Source: Mycobacterium sp. Root135
GTDB lineage: Bacteria > Actinomycetota > Actinomycetes > Mycobacteriales > Mycobacteriaceae
Length of the DNA stretch: 64,000 nucleotides
Reading direction: 5' to 3'
NCBI RefSeq assembly: GCF_001426545.1
Contig: NZ_LMEZ01000001.1
Span: 496,967-560,966, forward strand
Shown here: piece by piece, positions 29,825-39,724 of the stretch
Layout: each line of letters opens with the position of its first letter
Position numbering within the stretch: the stretch's first letter is position 1
The notes under the pieces: model-generated
Database searches by the model: none
Told to the model about the DNA's origin: nothing
What the model saw: the letters and a program-made list of their open reading frames with translations, nothing else
Program-made: the position numbers and the translations under genes

Positions 29825-30214
29825 TCAGGCGGCTTCGCCCGACGGCGCGTTGACGTCTTCGGGCAGGGCTGCCTTGGCAACCTCGACCAGTGCGGTGAAC
29901 GCTGCCTCGTCGCTGATGGCGATTTCGGAGAGGTTCTTGCGGTCGACCTCGACACCGGCCAGCTTCAAGCCCTGAATCAGCCGGTTGTAGGTGATTCCGT
30001 TGGCGCGGGCCGCGGCGTTGATGCGCGTGATCCACAGCTTGCGGAAGTCGCCCTTGCGAGCCTTGCGGTCACGGTAGGCGTAGGTCAACGAGTGGAGCTG
30101 CTGCTCCTTGGCCTTGCGGTAGAGCCGCGACCGCTGGCCGCGGTAGCCCTTGGAAGCCTTGAGTACGGTACGCCGCTTCTTGTGGGCGTTTAGTGCGCGC
30201 TTGACGCGTGCCAT
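29825..30214 (-). CDS. rplT: 50S ribosomal protein L20
   Basis: A 129-residue L20 with the canonical [15 protein letters not shown] start, [15 protein letters not shown], and [20 protein letters not shown]. It binds 23S rRNA domain II and is needed early in 50S assembly. The gene follows rpmI by 53 bases in the infC-rpmI-rplT operon and ends 2 bases before the inferred tsnR start. Confidence 0.99.
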   Translation of the reverse strand: MARVKRALNAHKKRRTVLKASKGYRGQRSRLYRKAKEQQLHSLTYAYRDRKARKGDFRKLWITRINAAARANGITYNRLIQGLKLAGVEVDRKNLSEIAISDEAAFTALVEVAKAALPEDVNAPSGEAA

Positions 30215-30267
30215 GGGGTGTTCCTATCTCGAGCGGGTCAGGTTGGGGCCTAGAAAGACGTGTCAGG

Positions 30268-30462
30268 TCAGCCGTTGAGCAGCTTGTTGATGCGCTTGGC
30301 GTCGTTCTTCGCCACCACGGCGCGGCCGTCGAGCCTGCGGGTGCGCTTGGTCGCCTTGTGCTCGAGCAGGTGTCGGCGACCTGCCTTCTGGCGCACGATC
30401 TTTCCGGTGCCGGTCTTCCGGAAGCGCTTGGAGGCGCCGCTGTGGGTCTTGGCCTTGGGCAT
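30268..30462 (-). CDS. rpmI: 50S ribosomal protein L35
   Basis: A 64-residue L35 ([21 protein letters not shown], and [11 protein letters not shown] further on). Normal length. Lies between infC and rplT in the conserved order and 24 bases after the infC stop. Confidence 0.98.
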   Translation of the reverse strand: MPKAKTHSGASKRFRKTGTGKIVRQKAGRRHLLEHKATKRTRRLDGRAVVAKNDAKRINKLLNG

Positions 30463-30486
30463 GGAGTCCTCGGTTCTAGTGGTGGA

Positions 30487-31125
<639 letters not shown>

Positions 31126-31129
31126 GGGG

Positions 31130-31135
31130 CCTCCT
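31130..31135 (-). promoter_or_regulatory. Strong ribosome binding site deciding the infC AUC start
   Basis: A perfect AGGAGG reads on the minus strand, 4 bases before the ATC codon at 31125. No canonical start codon lies within usable distance in the infC frame. Confidence 0.85.
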
Positions 31136-31161
31136 ATGTAGTCTTCGAGGAGTCCACACCA

Positions 31162-31260
31162 TCAGCCATCCGCCCATACAGAGCGAAAAGGCCCTGTACA
31201 TGACAGGGCCCGATGCCGACCGATCACGACTTGCGTCGCCTGTACGAATGCACAGAACAC
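31162..31260 (-). CDS. Possible short leader ORF upstream of infC
   Basis: A 32-codon frame from a GTG at 31260, with GAGAGG 3 bases upstream, runs through the terminator hairpin and stops 36 bases before infC. A second frame from GTG 31264 is open to 31115, overlapping the infC start. Neither is shown to be translated. Their place in the infC leader makes a role in attenuation possible. Confidence 0.25.
   Translation of the reverse strand: MFCAFVQATQVVIGRHRALSCTGPFRSVWADG
31186..31210 (-). terminator. Intrinsic terminator-like hairpin in the infC leader (candidate attenuator)
   Basis: On the minus strand GGCCCTGT-catgt-ACAGGGCC forms a perfect 8-bp stem followed by TTTT, 61 bases before the infC start codon. 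It lies between the likely promoter (near 31370) and infC, so premature termination would control infC-rpmI-rplT-tsnR. Confidence 0.6.
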
Positions 31261-31376
31261 TCACCTCTCGGTGGGTGTGACCGGACCGTTGTACCTGGAA
31301 GGTCAACGGTGGGAGCGGGACTCCACTTGCTGTCCTGGCGTAGGCCGGGACGGTCGCACGTGCCAGTCTAACAGGC

Positions 31377-31763
31377 ATGACCGAGGTTCCTGAACTCCCC
31401 GATTACGTCTTCCCCTCGACCTCCCCCCAGAGGCCAGAGCCGTCCGTCCGCGAGCTCGCCGAAATACCCGCCGTCGAGGTGATCACCAGGGCAGCCGTGA
31501 TGATGATGAGCGCCGCCGCCGAGAAGCTGGGCCTGTCGGAGGACGACCCCGACGAATCGCCGCACCGCGACCTGGACGAGGCGCGCAGGTTGATCACGGC
31601 GCTGGCGGGGCTGGTGAAGGCGTCGGCGGAGTACCTCGGCCCGCACGCCGGACCGGTTCGCGACGGACTCAAGCAACTGCAGTTGGCGTTTCGCGAGTCC
31701 TCCGCGTTCCCCGACGAGCCCGGCCAGGGTCCGGGAGAAAAGTTCACCGGCCCCGTCTGGTAG
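31377..31763 (+). CDS. DUF1844 domain-containing protein
   Basis: The 128-residue protein carries the DUF1844 pattern IPAVEVITRAAVMMMSAAAEKLGL...DLDEARRLITALAGLVKASAEYLG. Function unknown; it is often found beside infC in actinobacteria. It is divergent from infC, whose leader occupies the gap, and ends 45 bases before lysX, so it may be co-transcribed with lysX. Confidence 0.85.
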   Translation: MTEVPELPDYVFPSTSPQRPEPSVRELAEIPAVEVITRAAVMMMSAAAEKLGLSEDDPDESPHRDLDEARRLITALAGLVKASAEYLGPHAGPVRDGLKQLQLAFRESSAFPDEPGQGPGEKFTGPVW

Positions 31764-31808
31764 CCACTGCCAACCATTTCGCGGGCAGAGCGAATATTGT
31801 CGCGGCCT

Positions 31809-34800
31809 ATGACGCTGACTAGCTCGAAGCAGCATCGAACGTCGACGTTCCGATGGGTGCCCGCCGCCGCGGGATGGCTCGTCGGCATCATCGCCACGCT
31901 GTCGTTGATCGCCAGCATCTCGCCGTTGGTGCGATGGGCGATCAGGGTGCCGCGCGAGTGGGTCAACGACTACATCTTCAACTTCCCCGACACCAGCTTC
32001 GCGTGGGCGTTCGTCCTCGCCTTGCTGGCCGCGGCGCTGGCGGCCCGCAAGAGCGTCGCCTGGTGGATCCTGGTGCTCTACATGGTCGCCGCGGTCGGCT
32101 GGAACGTCGGCGACCTCTCCACGGGTCCCGAGTCGGTGATGGAGGACATCGGCGAGGTGATCGGCCTTGTGTTCCACGTCGCCGCGATCGCCTTCCTGGT
32201 GCTGGCCCGCAAGGAGTTCTGGGCCAGGGTGCGGCGCGGCGCGTTGATCAAGGCCGCGGCCACGCTGGCGGCCGGGATGGCGATCGGCATCCTCGTCGGC
32301 TGGGGCTTGCTGGAGATGTTCCCCGGTTCTCTCGAGAGTGACGAGCGCCTGCCCTACGCGGCCAACCGCGTCGTCGTGTTCGCGGGCGTGGACGCCGACG
32401 CCTTCGACGGCCACCACCCCCACGTCTTCGTCAACGCCCTGCTCGGTCTGTTCGGAGCGGTGGCGCTGATGGTGGCCGCCGTCGTCCTGTTCCAGTCGCA
32501 GCGCGCCGAGAACGCGCTCACCGGAGAGGACGAGTCCGCGATCCGCGGGATGCTCGAGCTCTGGGGCAAGAACGACTCGCTGGGATACTTCGCCACCCGT
32601 CGGGACAAGTCGGTGGTGTTCGCCCCCAACGGGCGCGCCGCGATCACCTACCGCGTCGAGGTCGGCGTGTGTCTGGCCAGCGGTGACCCCCTCGGTGATC
32701 CTCGATCGTGGCCCGCCGCGATCGGCGCCTGGTTGACGCTGTGCCAGTCCTACGGGTGGGCGCCCGGTGTGATGGGCGCGAGCGCCGCTGCCGCCCAAGC
32801 CTTTCGGGAAGGCGGCCTGAACGCACTCGAACTCGGCGACGAGGCGATTCTGTACCCGGACAGGTTCAAGCTGTCCGGCTCCGACATGAAGCCGGTCCGG
32901 CAGGCTGTCACCAGGGCCCGGCGGGCGGGTCTGACCGTGCAGATCCGCCGCCACCGCGACCTGACCCCCGAGGAGATGGCCGCCGTCATCAAGCGGGCCG
33001 ACGACTGGCGCGACACCGAGACCGAGCGCGGCTTCTCGATGGCGTTGGGCCGCTTGGGTGATCCGGCCGACGGTGACTGCATGCTGGTCGAGGCGGTTAC
33101 CGAGCAGGACGAGGTAGTGGCCATGCTGTCGCTGGTGCCGTGGGGCACCAACGGCGCGTCGCTTGACCTGATGCGGCGCTCCCCCCAGTCCCCCAACGGC
33201 ACCAACGAGCTGATGGTCAGCGAGCTGTGCCTGCAGGGCGCGGACATCGGCATCACCCGCATCTCGCTGAACTTCGCCATGTTCCGTTCGGCGTTCGAGG
33301 AGGGCGCCCAACTCGGCGCAGGGCCGGTGGCCCGGTTGTGGCGGGCGCTGCTGGTGTTCTTCTCGCGCTGGTGGCAGCTCGAGACCCTGTACCGCTCGAA
33401 CATGAAGTACATGCCCGAATGGGTGCCCCGCTTCGCGTGCTACGAGGACGCCCGCCTGATACCTCGGGTCGGTGTCGCGTCGGTCATCGCCGAGGGCTTC
33501 CTGGTGCTGCCGTTCAGCCGTCGGGCCGAACAACACACCGGCCAACACACCGGCCAACACATTTCGGCGCCGGAGACGCTGGTGCTCTCGGGCAGGCTGC
33601 ATCCCGACGGCAGCGCCCCCGACACCTCCGGGCTTGGGCTCGAGGGGCCGTCCGAGGATGCCGTCCACCGCCTTCCTGAGCAAGTCCGCGTCCGGATGGC
33701 CAAGCTGAAGGCGTTGCAGGACAACGGCGTCGACGCCTACCCCGTCGGGGTGGCGCCCAGCCACACCGTCGCGCTTGCACTCGAGACCGCCGGCGAGACC
33801 GTGACGGTGTCGGGTCGGGTGCTTCGCATCCGGGACTACGGTTCGGTGTTGTTCGCCGACCTGCGCGACTGGTCGGCCGAAGTGCAACTGTTGTTCGACA
33901 ACTCGCGCTTGAGTGAGGGCAGTAACGCCGACTTCACCAAGGCCATCGACCTCGGCGACCTCGTCGAGGTGACCGGGACCATGGGCGCCAGCAAGTCCGG
34001 CACCCCGTCTCTGCTCGTCGACGGGTGGCGGCTGATCGGCAAGTGCCTGCGCCCGCTGCCGGACAAGTGGAAGGGCCTCACCGACCAGGAGGCGCGGGTG
34101 CGTACCCGGTACGTCGACCTGGCCATCAACACCGAGTCCCGCGACCTCATCCGCGCTCGCAGCAACGTCCTGCACGCGATTCGAGAGACGTTGTTCGCCA
34201 AGGACTTCCTCGAAGTCGAGACGCCGATCCTGCAGCAGATCCACGGCGGCGCGAACGCGCGACCGTTCGTCACGCACATCAACGCCTACGACCTGGCGCT
34301 GTACCTTCGGATCGCACCCGAGCTCTACCTCAAACGGCTCTGCGTCGGCGGGGTGGAGCGGGTGTTCGAGCTGGGCCGCGCGTTCCGCAACGAGGGCGTG
34401 GACTTCAGTCACAACCCCGAGTTCACCCTCCTGGAGGCCTACCAGGCCCACGCCGACTACAACGTGTGGATCGACGGCTGCCGCGAGCTGATCCAGAACG
34501 CCGCACTGGCGGCGAACGGTGCCCACGTGGTCATGCGACCGCGGGAGGACGGGACGCTCGAGCCGGTCGACGTCTCCGGCGAGTGGGCCGTCAAGACCGT
34601 GCACGGCGCCGTGTCCGAGGCGCTAGGGGAACACGTGGCCCCCGACACCGACCTGGCGACGTTGCGGCGCTACGCCGATGCGGCACGGATTCCGTACCAG
34701 ACCCACTGGGACGAAGGCGCCGTCGTGCTGGAGATGTACGAACACCTCGTCGAAGACCGCACCGAGGCTCCGACGTTCTACAAGGACTTCCCGACGTCGG

Positions 34801-35123
34801 TCTCGCCGCTGACCCGCCCGCACCGCAGCCTGCCCGGGGTGGCGGAACGGTGGGACCTGGTGGCCTGGGGCGTGGAGCTGGGCACCGCCTACAGCGAGTT
34901 GACCGACCCCGTCGAGCAACGCCGCCGACTGCAGGAGCAGTCGTTGCTTGCCGCAGGCGGCGACCCGGAGGCGATGGAGCTCGACGAGGACTTCCTTCAG
35001 GCCATGGAGTACGCGATGCCGCCGACCGGTGGACTGGGGATGGGCGTGGACCGCGTCGTCATGCTGATCACCGGACGCAGCATCCGCGAGACGCTGCCCT
35101 TCCCGTTGGCCAAGCCCCGCTAG
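31809..35123 (+). CDS. lysX: LysX: bifunctional phosphatidylglycerol lysyltransferase / lysyl-tRNA synthetase
   Basis: A protein of 1104 residues, the usual size. The N-terminal part has about seven membrane segments ([18 protein letters not shown] onward), then the MprF-type lysyltransferase domain ([49 protein letters not shown]). After a linker with a small repeat, a class II LysRS follows with an OB-fold ([23 protein letters not shown]), motif 2 ([22 protein letters not shown]) and motif 3 ([15 protein letters not shown]). It charges tRNA-Lys and transfers lysine to phosphatidylglycerol, lowering envelope charge and sensitivity to cationic peptides. The ATG at 31809 is used (TTG 31797 is in frame). 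Matches Rv1640c. Confidence 0.97.
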   Translation: MTLTSSKQHRTSTFRWVPAAAGWLVGIIATLSLIASISPLVRWAIRVPREWVNDYIFNFPDTSFAWAFVLALLAAALAARKSVAWWILVLYMVAAVGWNVGDLSTGPESVMEDIGEVIGLVFHVAAIAFLVLARKEFWARVRRGALIKAAATLAAGMAIGILVGWGLLEMFPGSLESDERLPYAANRVVVFAGVDADAFDGHHPHVFVNALLGLFGAVALMVAAVVLFQSQRAENALTGEDESAIRGMLELWGKNDSLGYFATRRDKSVVFAPNGRAAITYRVEVGVCLASGDPLGDPRSWPAAIGAWLTLCQSYGWAPGVMGASAAAAQAFREGGLNALELGDEAILYPDRFKLSGSDMKPVRQAVTRARRAGLTVQIRRHRDLTPEEMAAVIKRADDWRDTETERGFSMALGRLGDPADGDCMLVEAVTEQDEVVAMLSLVPWGTNGASLDLMRRSPQSPNGTNELMVSELCLQGADIGITRISLNFAMFRSAFEEGAQLGAGPVARLWRALLVFFSRWWQLETLYRSNMKYMPEWVPRFACYEDARLIPRVGVASVIAEGFLVLPFSRRAEQHTGQHTGQHISAPETLVLSGRLHPDGSAPDTSGLGLEGPSEDAVHRLPEQVRVRMAKLKALQDNGVDAYPVGVAPSHTVALALETAGETVTVSGRVLRIRDYGSVLFADLRDWSAEVQLLFDNSRLSEGSNADFTKAIDLGDLVEVTGTMGASKSGTPSLLVDGWRLIGKCLRPLPDKWKGLTDQEARVRTRYVDLAINTESRDLIRARSNVLHAIRETLFAKDFLEVETPILQQIHGGANARPFVTHINAYDLALYLRIAPELYLKRLCVGGVERVFELGRAFRNEGVDFSHNPEFTLLEAYQAHADYNVWIDGCRELIQNAALAANGAHVVMRPREDGTLEPVDVSGEWAVKTVHGAVSEALGEHVAPDTDLATLRRYADAARIPYQTHWDEGAVVLEMYEHLVEDRTEAPTFYKDFPTSVSPLTRPHRSLPGVAERWDLVAWGVELGTAYSELTDPVEQRRRLQEQSLLAAGGDPEAMELDEDFLQAMEYAMPPTGGLGMGVDRVVMLITGRSIRETLPFPLAKPR
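33531..33561 (+). repeat. 12-bp tandem repeat in the lysX inter-domain linker
   Basis: Two perfect copies of caacacaccggc plus a partial third encode [10 protein letters not shown] in the linker between the lysyltransferase and LysRS domains. The unit is a multiple of three, so copy changes would keep the frame. Confidence 0.8.
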
Positions 35124-35166
35124 GGGTTCACAGCCAACCGTCAGCTGCGCCGTCCACGATGACGTC

Positions 35167-36594
35167 GTGACATCGTGGTTGGCAGCCGGAGACTTTCGGC
35201 AACAGCACCTCTCGTTGATGCACGGCTGGTTGCCGCTGGTGATCCAAGCCGTCACCGTGGCCGTCGTCGTTGCCGCGGTCGGCTGGCGGAACCGGCGGTG
35301 GCGCCTGGTGTGGCTGCCCGCGGCGGTGACCGTCGGCGTCGGCATGGCCGCCGTGACCTACTGGTTCATCTCCTCACAGGGCATGTCGGACGACCCAGCT
35401 CCGAAGTTGCTGTGGGTTTGGATAGTGGTCACGGGGTTTGCCGCGGTGGTGTTCGTCGCAGGCTGGCGCAACGCCGGTTGGTGGCGACGGACGGCGTCGG
35501 CCGCCGGACTGCCGCTGTGCGCTCTGTGCGCGGCACTGGCCCTCAATCTCTGGGTCGGCTACTTCCCCACCGTCCAGACCGCCTTCAACCAGCTCACGGA
35601 GGGACCGCTTCCCGACCAGACCGACCAGGCGACGGTCGTGGCGATGCAGACCAAGCACGAGATGCCAGCCAAGGGTGTCGTCGTCCCGGTGAACATCGCG
35701 TCGTCGGCGTCGGGTTTCAAGCACCGCGGTGAACTGGTGTACCTCCCGCCCGCCTGGTTCGCGACCAACCCGGCACCACACCTCCCCACGCTGATGATGA
35801 TCGGGGGCGAATTCAACACCCCCGGTGACTGGCTGCGGGCCGGTAATGCGATCAAGACGGTCGACGACTTCGCGGCGGCCAACGGGGGCAACGCCCCGGT
35901 CCTGGTGTTCGTCGACACCGGCGGCGCGTTCAACAACGACACCGAATGCGTCAACGGCCCGCGCGGCAACTCGGCAGACCATCTCACCAAGGACGTGGTG
36001 CCGTTCATGGAGGCCAACTACGGCGTGAGCACCAACCGCGCCAACTGGGGTCTGGTCGGCTGGTCGATGGGCGGCACCTGCGCCGTCGACCTGGCCACCA
36101 TGCACCCCGACATGTTCAGTTCGTTCGAGGACATCGCGGGTGACCTGGCCCCCAACTCCGGCAACAAGCAGCAGACCGTCGACCGGCTGTTCGGCGGCAA
36201 CGCCGCGGCCTACGCGGCGTTCGACCCGACCGCGGTGATCACCAAACATGGCCTCTACCAAGGGCTGTCGGGGTGGTTCGACGTCAACGGATCGGCGCCG
36301 TCGTCGGGGCCGACGGTCGTCGACGCGGTCAACGCCAACGGCACCGGCCTCGGCGGCAAGGACGCCGCGGTGCACCTCAGCGATCAAGCGGCGGCGGCCA
36401 ACTCACTGTGCGCACTCGGCGTCGCCAACGGCATCACCTGCTCGGTGGTGATGCAGCCGGGCAGACACGATTGGCCGTTCGCCGACCACGCGTTCGCCGC
36501 GGCGCTCCCCTGGTTGGCCGGCCAGATCCGCACGCCGGGGGTGCCGAGGCTGGGCCTACCCGGCGCATCTCCGATGGCGTCGCACCTTCAGTAG
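35167..36594 (+). CDS. Membrane-anchored esterase (alpha/beta hydrolase, Rv1639c-like)
   Basis: A 475-residue protein. Residues 1-130 contain four hydrophobic helices; the rest is an esterase-D/mycolyltransferase-like alpha/beta hydrolase with LPTLMMIGGEFNTPGDW, nucleophile GWSMGGTCAV, and a C-terminal His in PGRHDWPFADHAF. The hydrolase domain is likely extracytoplasmic. It begins with GTG 44 bases after lysX, the order seen for Rv1640c-Rv1639c. A role in removing or editing lysyl-phosphatidylglycerol is an attractive inference from the pairing but is not shown. Confidence 0.85.
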   Translation: MTSWLAAGDFRQQHLSLMHGWLPLVIQAVTVAVVVAAVGWRNRRWRLVWLPAAVTVGVGMAAVTYWFISSQGMSDDPAPKLLWVWIVVTGFAAVVFVAGWRNAGWWRRTASAAGLPLCALCAALALNLWVGYFPTVQTAFNQLTEGPLPDQTDQATVVAMQTKHEMPAKGVVVPVNIASSASGFKHRGELVYLPPAWFATNPAPHLPTLMMIGGEFNTPGDWLRAGNAIKTVDDFAAANGGNAPVLVFVDTGGAFNNDTECVNGPRGNSADHLTKDVVPFMEANYGVSTNRANWGLVGWSMGGTCAVDLATMHPDMFSSFEDIAGDLAPNSGNKQQTVDRLFGGNAAAYAAFDPTAVITKHGLYQGLSGWFDVNGSAPSSGPTVVDAVNANGTGLGGKDAAVHLSDQAAAANSLCALGVANGITCSVVMQPGRHDWPFADHAFAAALPWLAGQIRTPGVPRLGLPGASPMASHLQ

Positions 36595-37673
36595 TCGGAT
36601 TCGGCGGCGACGATCTCGGCGAGGAACGCGTCGGAGCCGGGCCGGGCCAGGCGGGCCCTTGCGAAGTCCCGGATGCGACGACGCAGGGCCGCCGCCTCCG
36701 CGGTGTCGGGGCGCCCTGATCCGACGGTCACCGTCGTCGTCGACCACCCGTGGTCCCAGGCCTGGATCTCGGTCAGCTCGTCGCCGCCCCCGTTCAGCAG
36801 CGGCAGCGCAGCCGTCCCGGTGCGGTCGAGGACGCCGGTGGCGGTGACGGTGCCCGCTTGCAGTCGCACCGGGACGCCCGCGGCCGACGAGCCGTCGGCC
36901 AGCGCGACCCGCACCGTGGCGAACACCGAAGCGTCGGCGGCTTCCACGGACCAGTCGACGGTGTCGTCCGCCGCGTCGAACGTCCGTGGCGGTACGGCCA
37001 GCCAGTCCACCGACGCGACGCCGCTGGCAATCGCGCCCCTGTTCCGTTCGCCGTCCCGTCCCGCGGCCAAGGCGTAGTCCTCGCGTCGGCCGGCGTTCGT
37101 GTGGGTTGGCGTCGAGGCGAGGTCGTCAGCCCACACACCCGAATCGTCGGCCAGGTCGACGCAGGCCCGCACGACGTCGACGACGCGGGGGTCGCCGCCG
37201 AGTTCGAGGGCGCTCAGCGCGGCCCGGTGCGGCGCCAACAGCCCCTCGACGTCGGAGTCCAGCGTGTCTTCGGTGAAGAACTCCTGCGCCGAGCTGACCA
37301 GCAGGGCCAACTCCCCGTCGAGTAGCGCCGGGTCGAGGCGCACGATTCCGTCGCGGCTGCTCTCGGGCCACCACCTACGCAGCCAGTATCCGATCGCGAG
37401 GCGTCGCAGCGGTGCCAGGGCGTCGGGCAGCAGGTCGACCTCGGCCGGTTCCGCCCCCGACACGAGGGCGGCGTGGCTTTCCGGACCCACCACCCGCCAC
37501 AGCCAGTCGGCGGCGGCGACGTCGGTCACCGTCACGCGGGGGTTAGCCGCGCCGTCCGGATCGTCCACCGTCCACTCCAGCACCGCGCCGCTGACTTCGA
37601 GCACCGCCACCGCGGGCACGTCGGCGACGGCCGGTCCGCCCGTCCATCCGCCCGTCCTGGCCTCGAGCTTCAC
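36588..37673 (-). CDS. Hypothetical protein, second gene of unknown two-gene unit
   Basis: A 361-residue acidic protein, family not recognised. The first 240 residues are mostly helical with many Trp and Asp; the region from WSVEAADASVFATVRVALADGSSAAGVPVRL to LTEIQAWDHGWSTTTVTVG looks like an Ig/transthyretin-like beta sandwich, followed by a helical tail. No signal peptide or membrane segment. Starts at GTG 37673, which overlaps the stop of the gene before it by 4 bases. It converges on the esterase gene with a 7-base overlap. Possibly linked to the TPR-CHAT pair nearby. Confidence 0.72.
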   Translation of the reverse strand: MKLEARTGGWTGGPAVADVPAVAVLEVSGAVLEWTVDDPDGAANPRVTVTDVAAADWLWRVVGPESHAALVSGAEPAEVDLLPDALAPLRRLAIGYWLRRWWPESSRDGIVRLDPALLDGELALLVSSAQEFFTEDTLDSDVEGLLAPHRAALSALELGGDPRVVDVVRACVDLADDSGVWADDLASTPTHTNAGRREDYALAAGRDGERNRGAIASGVASVDWLAVPPRTFDAADDTVDWSVEAADASVFATVRVALADGSSAAGVPVRLQAGTVTATGVLDRTGTAALPLLNGGGDELTEIQAWDHGWSTTTVTVGSGRPDTAEAAALRRRIRDFARARLARPGSDAFLAEIVAAESDY

Positions 37674-38992
37674 GGGGCCACCTCGTACTCCTGGAGTTCC
37701 AGCATGGACTTGATGCGTTGCCGATGATCGAGGTTGACCGAACGCGCCACGCCCTCGAGCAGGGAGCGCAGGTCGTCGACGTCGCCGCAGGATTCCTGCC
37801 ACACGTCGCGGCCGTGAAGGCGCGCCCAGAGCCGCCTGAGGTAGGGCTTCGCGAAGTCGGCGAGGTCGTCGACCACCTGGCGCTGGCGGGGATGCATGGG
37901 CCCGCCGTCGACCAGGTAGCGGCGGGCGTGCAGCACGTAGGCCTCCTTGCGCAACCGGGCCTGGATGTCGCCAGACAGGTCGTACCGGGTGGCGGAGTCG
38001 GCGCTGAGCGGGGCAAGGTCGACGGCGACCTCGATGCCTGCGACGAGTGCCGCCTGCTTGTCCTCGGCGAGCAAACCCCATGGCGCGCAAGCTCTGTCGA
38101 CTTCCTCGGCGCACAACATCGGGATGTCGGGGAGCTCGTCGCGATCCAGCGCACGGCGCAGTGTCGCCCTGACCCTGTCGACGACGCTGCGATTCAGCGG
38201 CGGGGCGCCGTCGGCACCCGACATGACCGGTGGCGGTGGTTGCGGGGCAACGGAACTGAGGCCGACGTCCACGATGGACCACGGTAGTTCGGCGTCGGTG
38301 CGAGCCCGCGCGCCGAAGTTGTAGGGCGTCGCATCCGCGACGAGCGCGGACCACACCCGTTGTCGCGCGGCCTCGGCATTGTGGCTCGTCGCGTCGCCGA
38401 GAACCGTGGCGAGACCGGACAGGAACGGCCCGGCGATGGTGCTACCCGGCCGAACGTCGCGCCAGCTGAACTCCAGTTGGCGGCTCAGTTGGGTGACCAC
38501 GGCGTCGTCGACGTAGCGATTCAGCACCTCGACGCCGGTCCGGTCGCGGTCGTCGTGAACGCCACGGAGCACCGTTTCGGCGGTCTCGCGGTCATCGGGT
38601 AGGGGTGCACCCCTGGTCACCGCGAGCTCGAAGCAGACCGGGAAGTACAGTTCCTGAGCGTTGCCCGCGGTGATGCGCAACCGTCGTCGCTCCAGCTTCA
38701 AGATCGCGAACCATGATGCTGCCCAACGCAATTGCGGTGCCACGTCCAGGATCAGCGCCCGCATCGCCGCACCGGTTTCCGCCGGCACCACCGGAGCCGA
38801 GAACTGAGGATTCGCGCGCAAGCGCAACACCAATGGATCCAGGATGCGCTTGATGGTGCGCCGCAGCGGGGCCCCGTCGGTGCCGCTGAGCACCTCGACA
38901 CCCGGTCCGATTGCGCGCCATGCCTCGTCGATCACCGAGCGTCGGGGCAGCACCAGCACCTCCCTGGTGGTGACGTCGGCAGCCGTGGTCAT
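37670..38992 (-). CDS. Hypothetical protein, first gene of unknown two-gene unit
   Basis: A 440-residue protein with no recognised domain. It appears mainly helical and Arg-rich, with segments RWAASWFAILKLERRRLRI, LYFPVCFELAVTRGAPLPD and a Pro-rich APQPPPPV hinge near the middle. No membrane segment. The ATG at 38992 is used (the frame opens 13 codons earlier). It is divergent from the membrane-anchored gene at 39076 with 83 bases between, and overlaps the following gene by 4 bases, so the two proteins are probably made together. Confidence 0.72.
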   Translation of the reverse strand: MTTAADVTTREVLVLPRRSVIDEAWRAIGPGVEVLSGTDGAPLRRTIKRILDPLVLRLRANPQFSAPVVPAETGAAMRALILDVAPQLRWAASWFAILKLERRRLRITAGNAQELYFPVCFELAVTRGAPLPDDRETAETVLRGVHDDRDRTGVEVLNRYVDDAVVTQLSRQLEFSWRDVRPGSTIAGPFLSGLATVLGDATSHNAEAARQRVWSALVADATPYNFGARARTDAELPWSIVDVGLSSVAPQPPPPVMSGADGAPPLNRSVVDRVRATLRRALDRDELPDIPMLCAEEVDRACAPWGLLAEDKQAALVAGIEVAVDLAPLSADSATRYDLSGDIQARLRKEAYVLHARRYLVDGGPMHPRQRQVVDDLADFAKPYLRRLWARLHGRDVWQESCGDVDDLRSLLEGVARSVNLDHRQRIKSMLELQEYEVAP

Positions 38993-39075
38993 GTGGAGAG
39001 AATAGGCGCACGCTCGGAAAACACCGCGCAAAGAAGTTGGGATCGGTAGCCGGCGCGCACCACGAGGCTGACGTC

Positions 39076-39720
39076 ATGTCCAACGCCTTGCTCGCCGCCG
39101 CCGTGTTCCTGCTCGCCTGCACCATCGGTGCCCTCCTCTGGATACCCCTGTCCCGTGCGCTAGGCGAGCCGGTCGTGCCCAACCGGGCCCAGCGCCCCAC
39201 CGAGGTCGGCATCGGCACCGTTCGCGCCGTCGACGAGCACGTCACCCTGGACGTCGAATGCGTCACCGGTCAACACTTCGTCGGCAGCCTTCGGCAGGAC
39301 CCGGACGGTGCGTCACTGGGGCAGCTACAACCGGGTGTGCTGTTGCTGGTGACCTTCGACCCGGCGGAGCGGGAACACCTTTCGCTCGCCGACGACATGG
39401 TCGCGGTGCGGACCGTGTTCGACCAGATGCTGGTCCGCAAGGGCCTGGTGGCACCCGCCCAGATGGATCTGATCAGGTACGGCGTGAAGTCGCGAGGGAC
39501 CGTCACCGCAATGAAGAGCACGGGCATCGCCCGTGAGGACTACCGGGAGGTCGAAGTCGACCTGATGGTTCGCAGGGCCACGGGCGGGCAGTTCCCGGCC
39601 AGGGAGACGACGCTGGTACCTGCCTCGGCGCTGACCAACGTGGCCCCGGGATGCATGGTCGACGTCTACTACCGCAGCGGCGACGAATCGTCGGTGGCCC
39701 TGTCGGTTCCACCCGCCTAG
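39076..39720 (+). CDS. Membrane-anchored hypothetical protein
   Basis: A 214-residue protein with one N-terminal membrane helix (LLAAAVFLLACTIGALLWIPL) and a predicted beta-rich cytoplasmic or exported part with two similar blocks (GIGTVRAVDEHVTLDVECVTGQ and SRGTVTAMKSTGIAREDYREVEVDLMV), resembling small beta-barrel domains. Family not recognised. It ends 4 bases before the CHAT gene stop (convergent) and starts opposite the 440-residue gene. Location suggests it belongs to the same cassette. Confidence 0.72.
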   Translation: MSNALLAAAVFLLACTIGALLWIPLSRALGEPVVPNRAQRPTEVGIGTVRAVDEHVTLDVECVTGQHFVGSLRQDPDGASLGQLQPGVLLLVTFDPAEREHLSLADDMVAVRTVFDQMLVRKGLVAPAQMDLIRYGVKSRGTVTAMKSTGIAREDYREVEVDLMVRRATGGQFPARETTLVPASALTNVAPGCMVDVYYRSGDESSVALSVPPA

Positions 39721-39724
39721 AGGA

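Noticed and set aside
31797..31808. TTG start four codons before the lysX ATG
   Set aside because: No better ribosome site, and the ATG at 31809 suffices; both give the same domains.
38360..39250. Small plus-strand frames opposite the 440-residue gene
   Set aside because: They mirror the minus-strand gene, which has the coherent protein sequence and a 4-base overlap with its partner.
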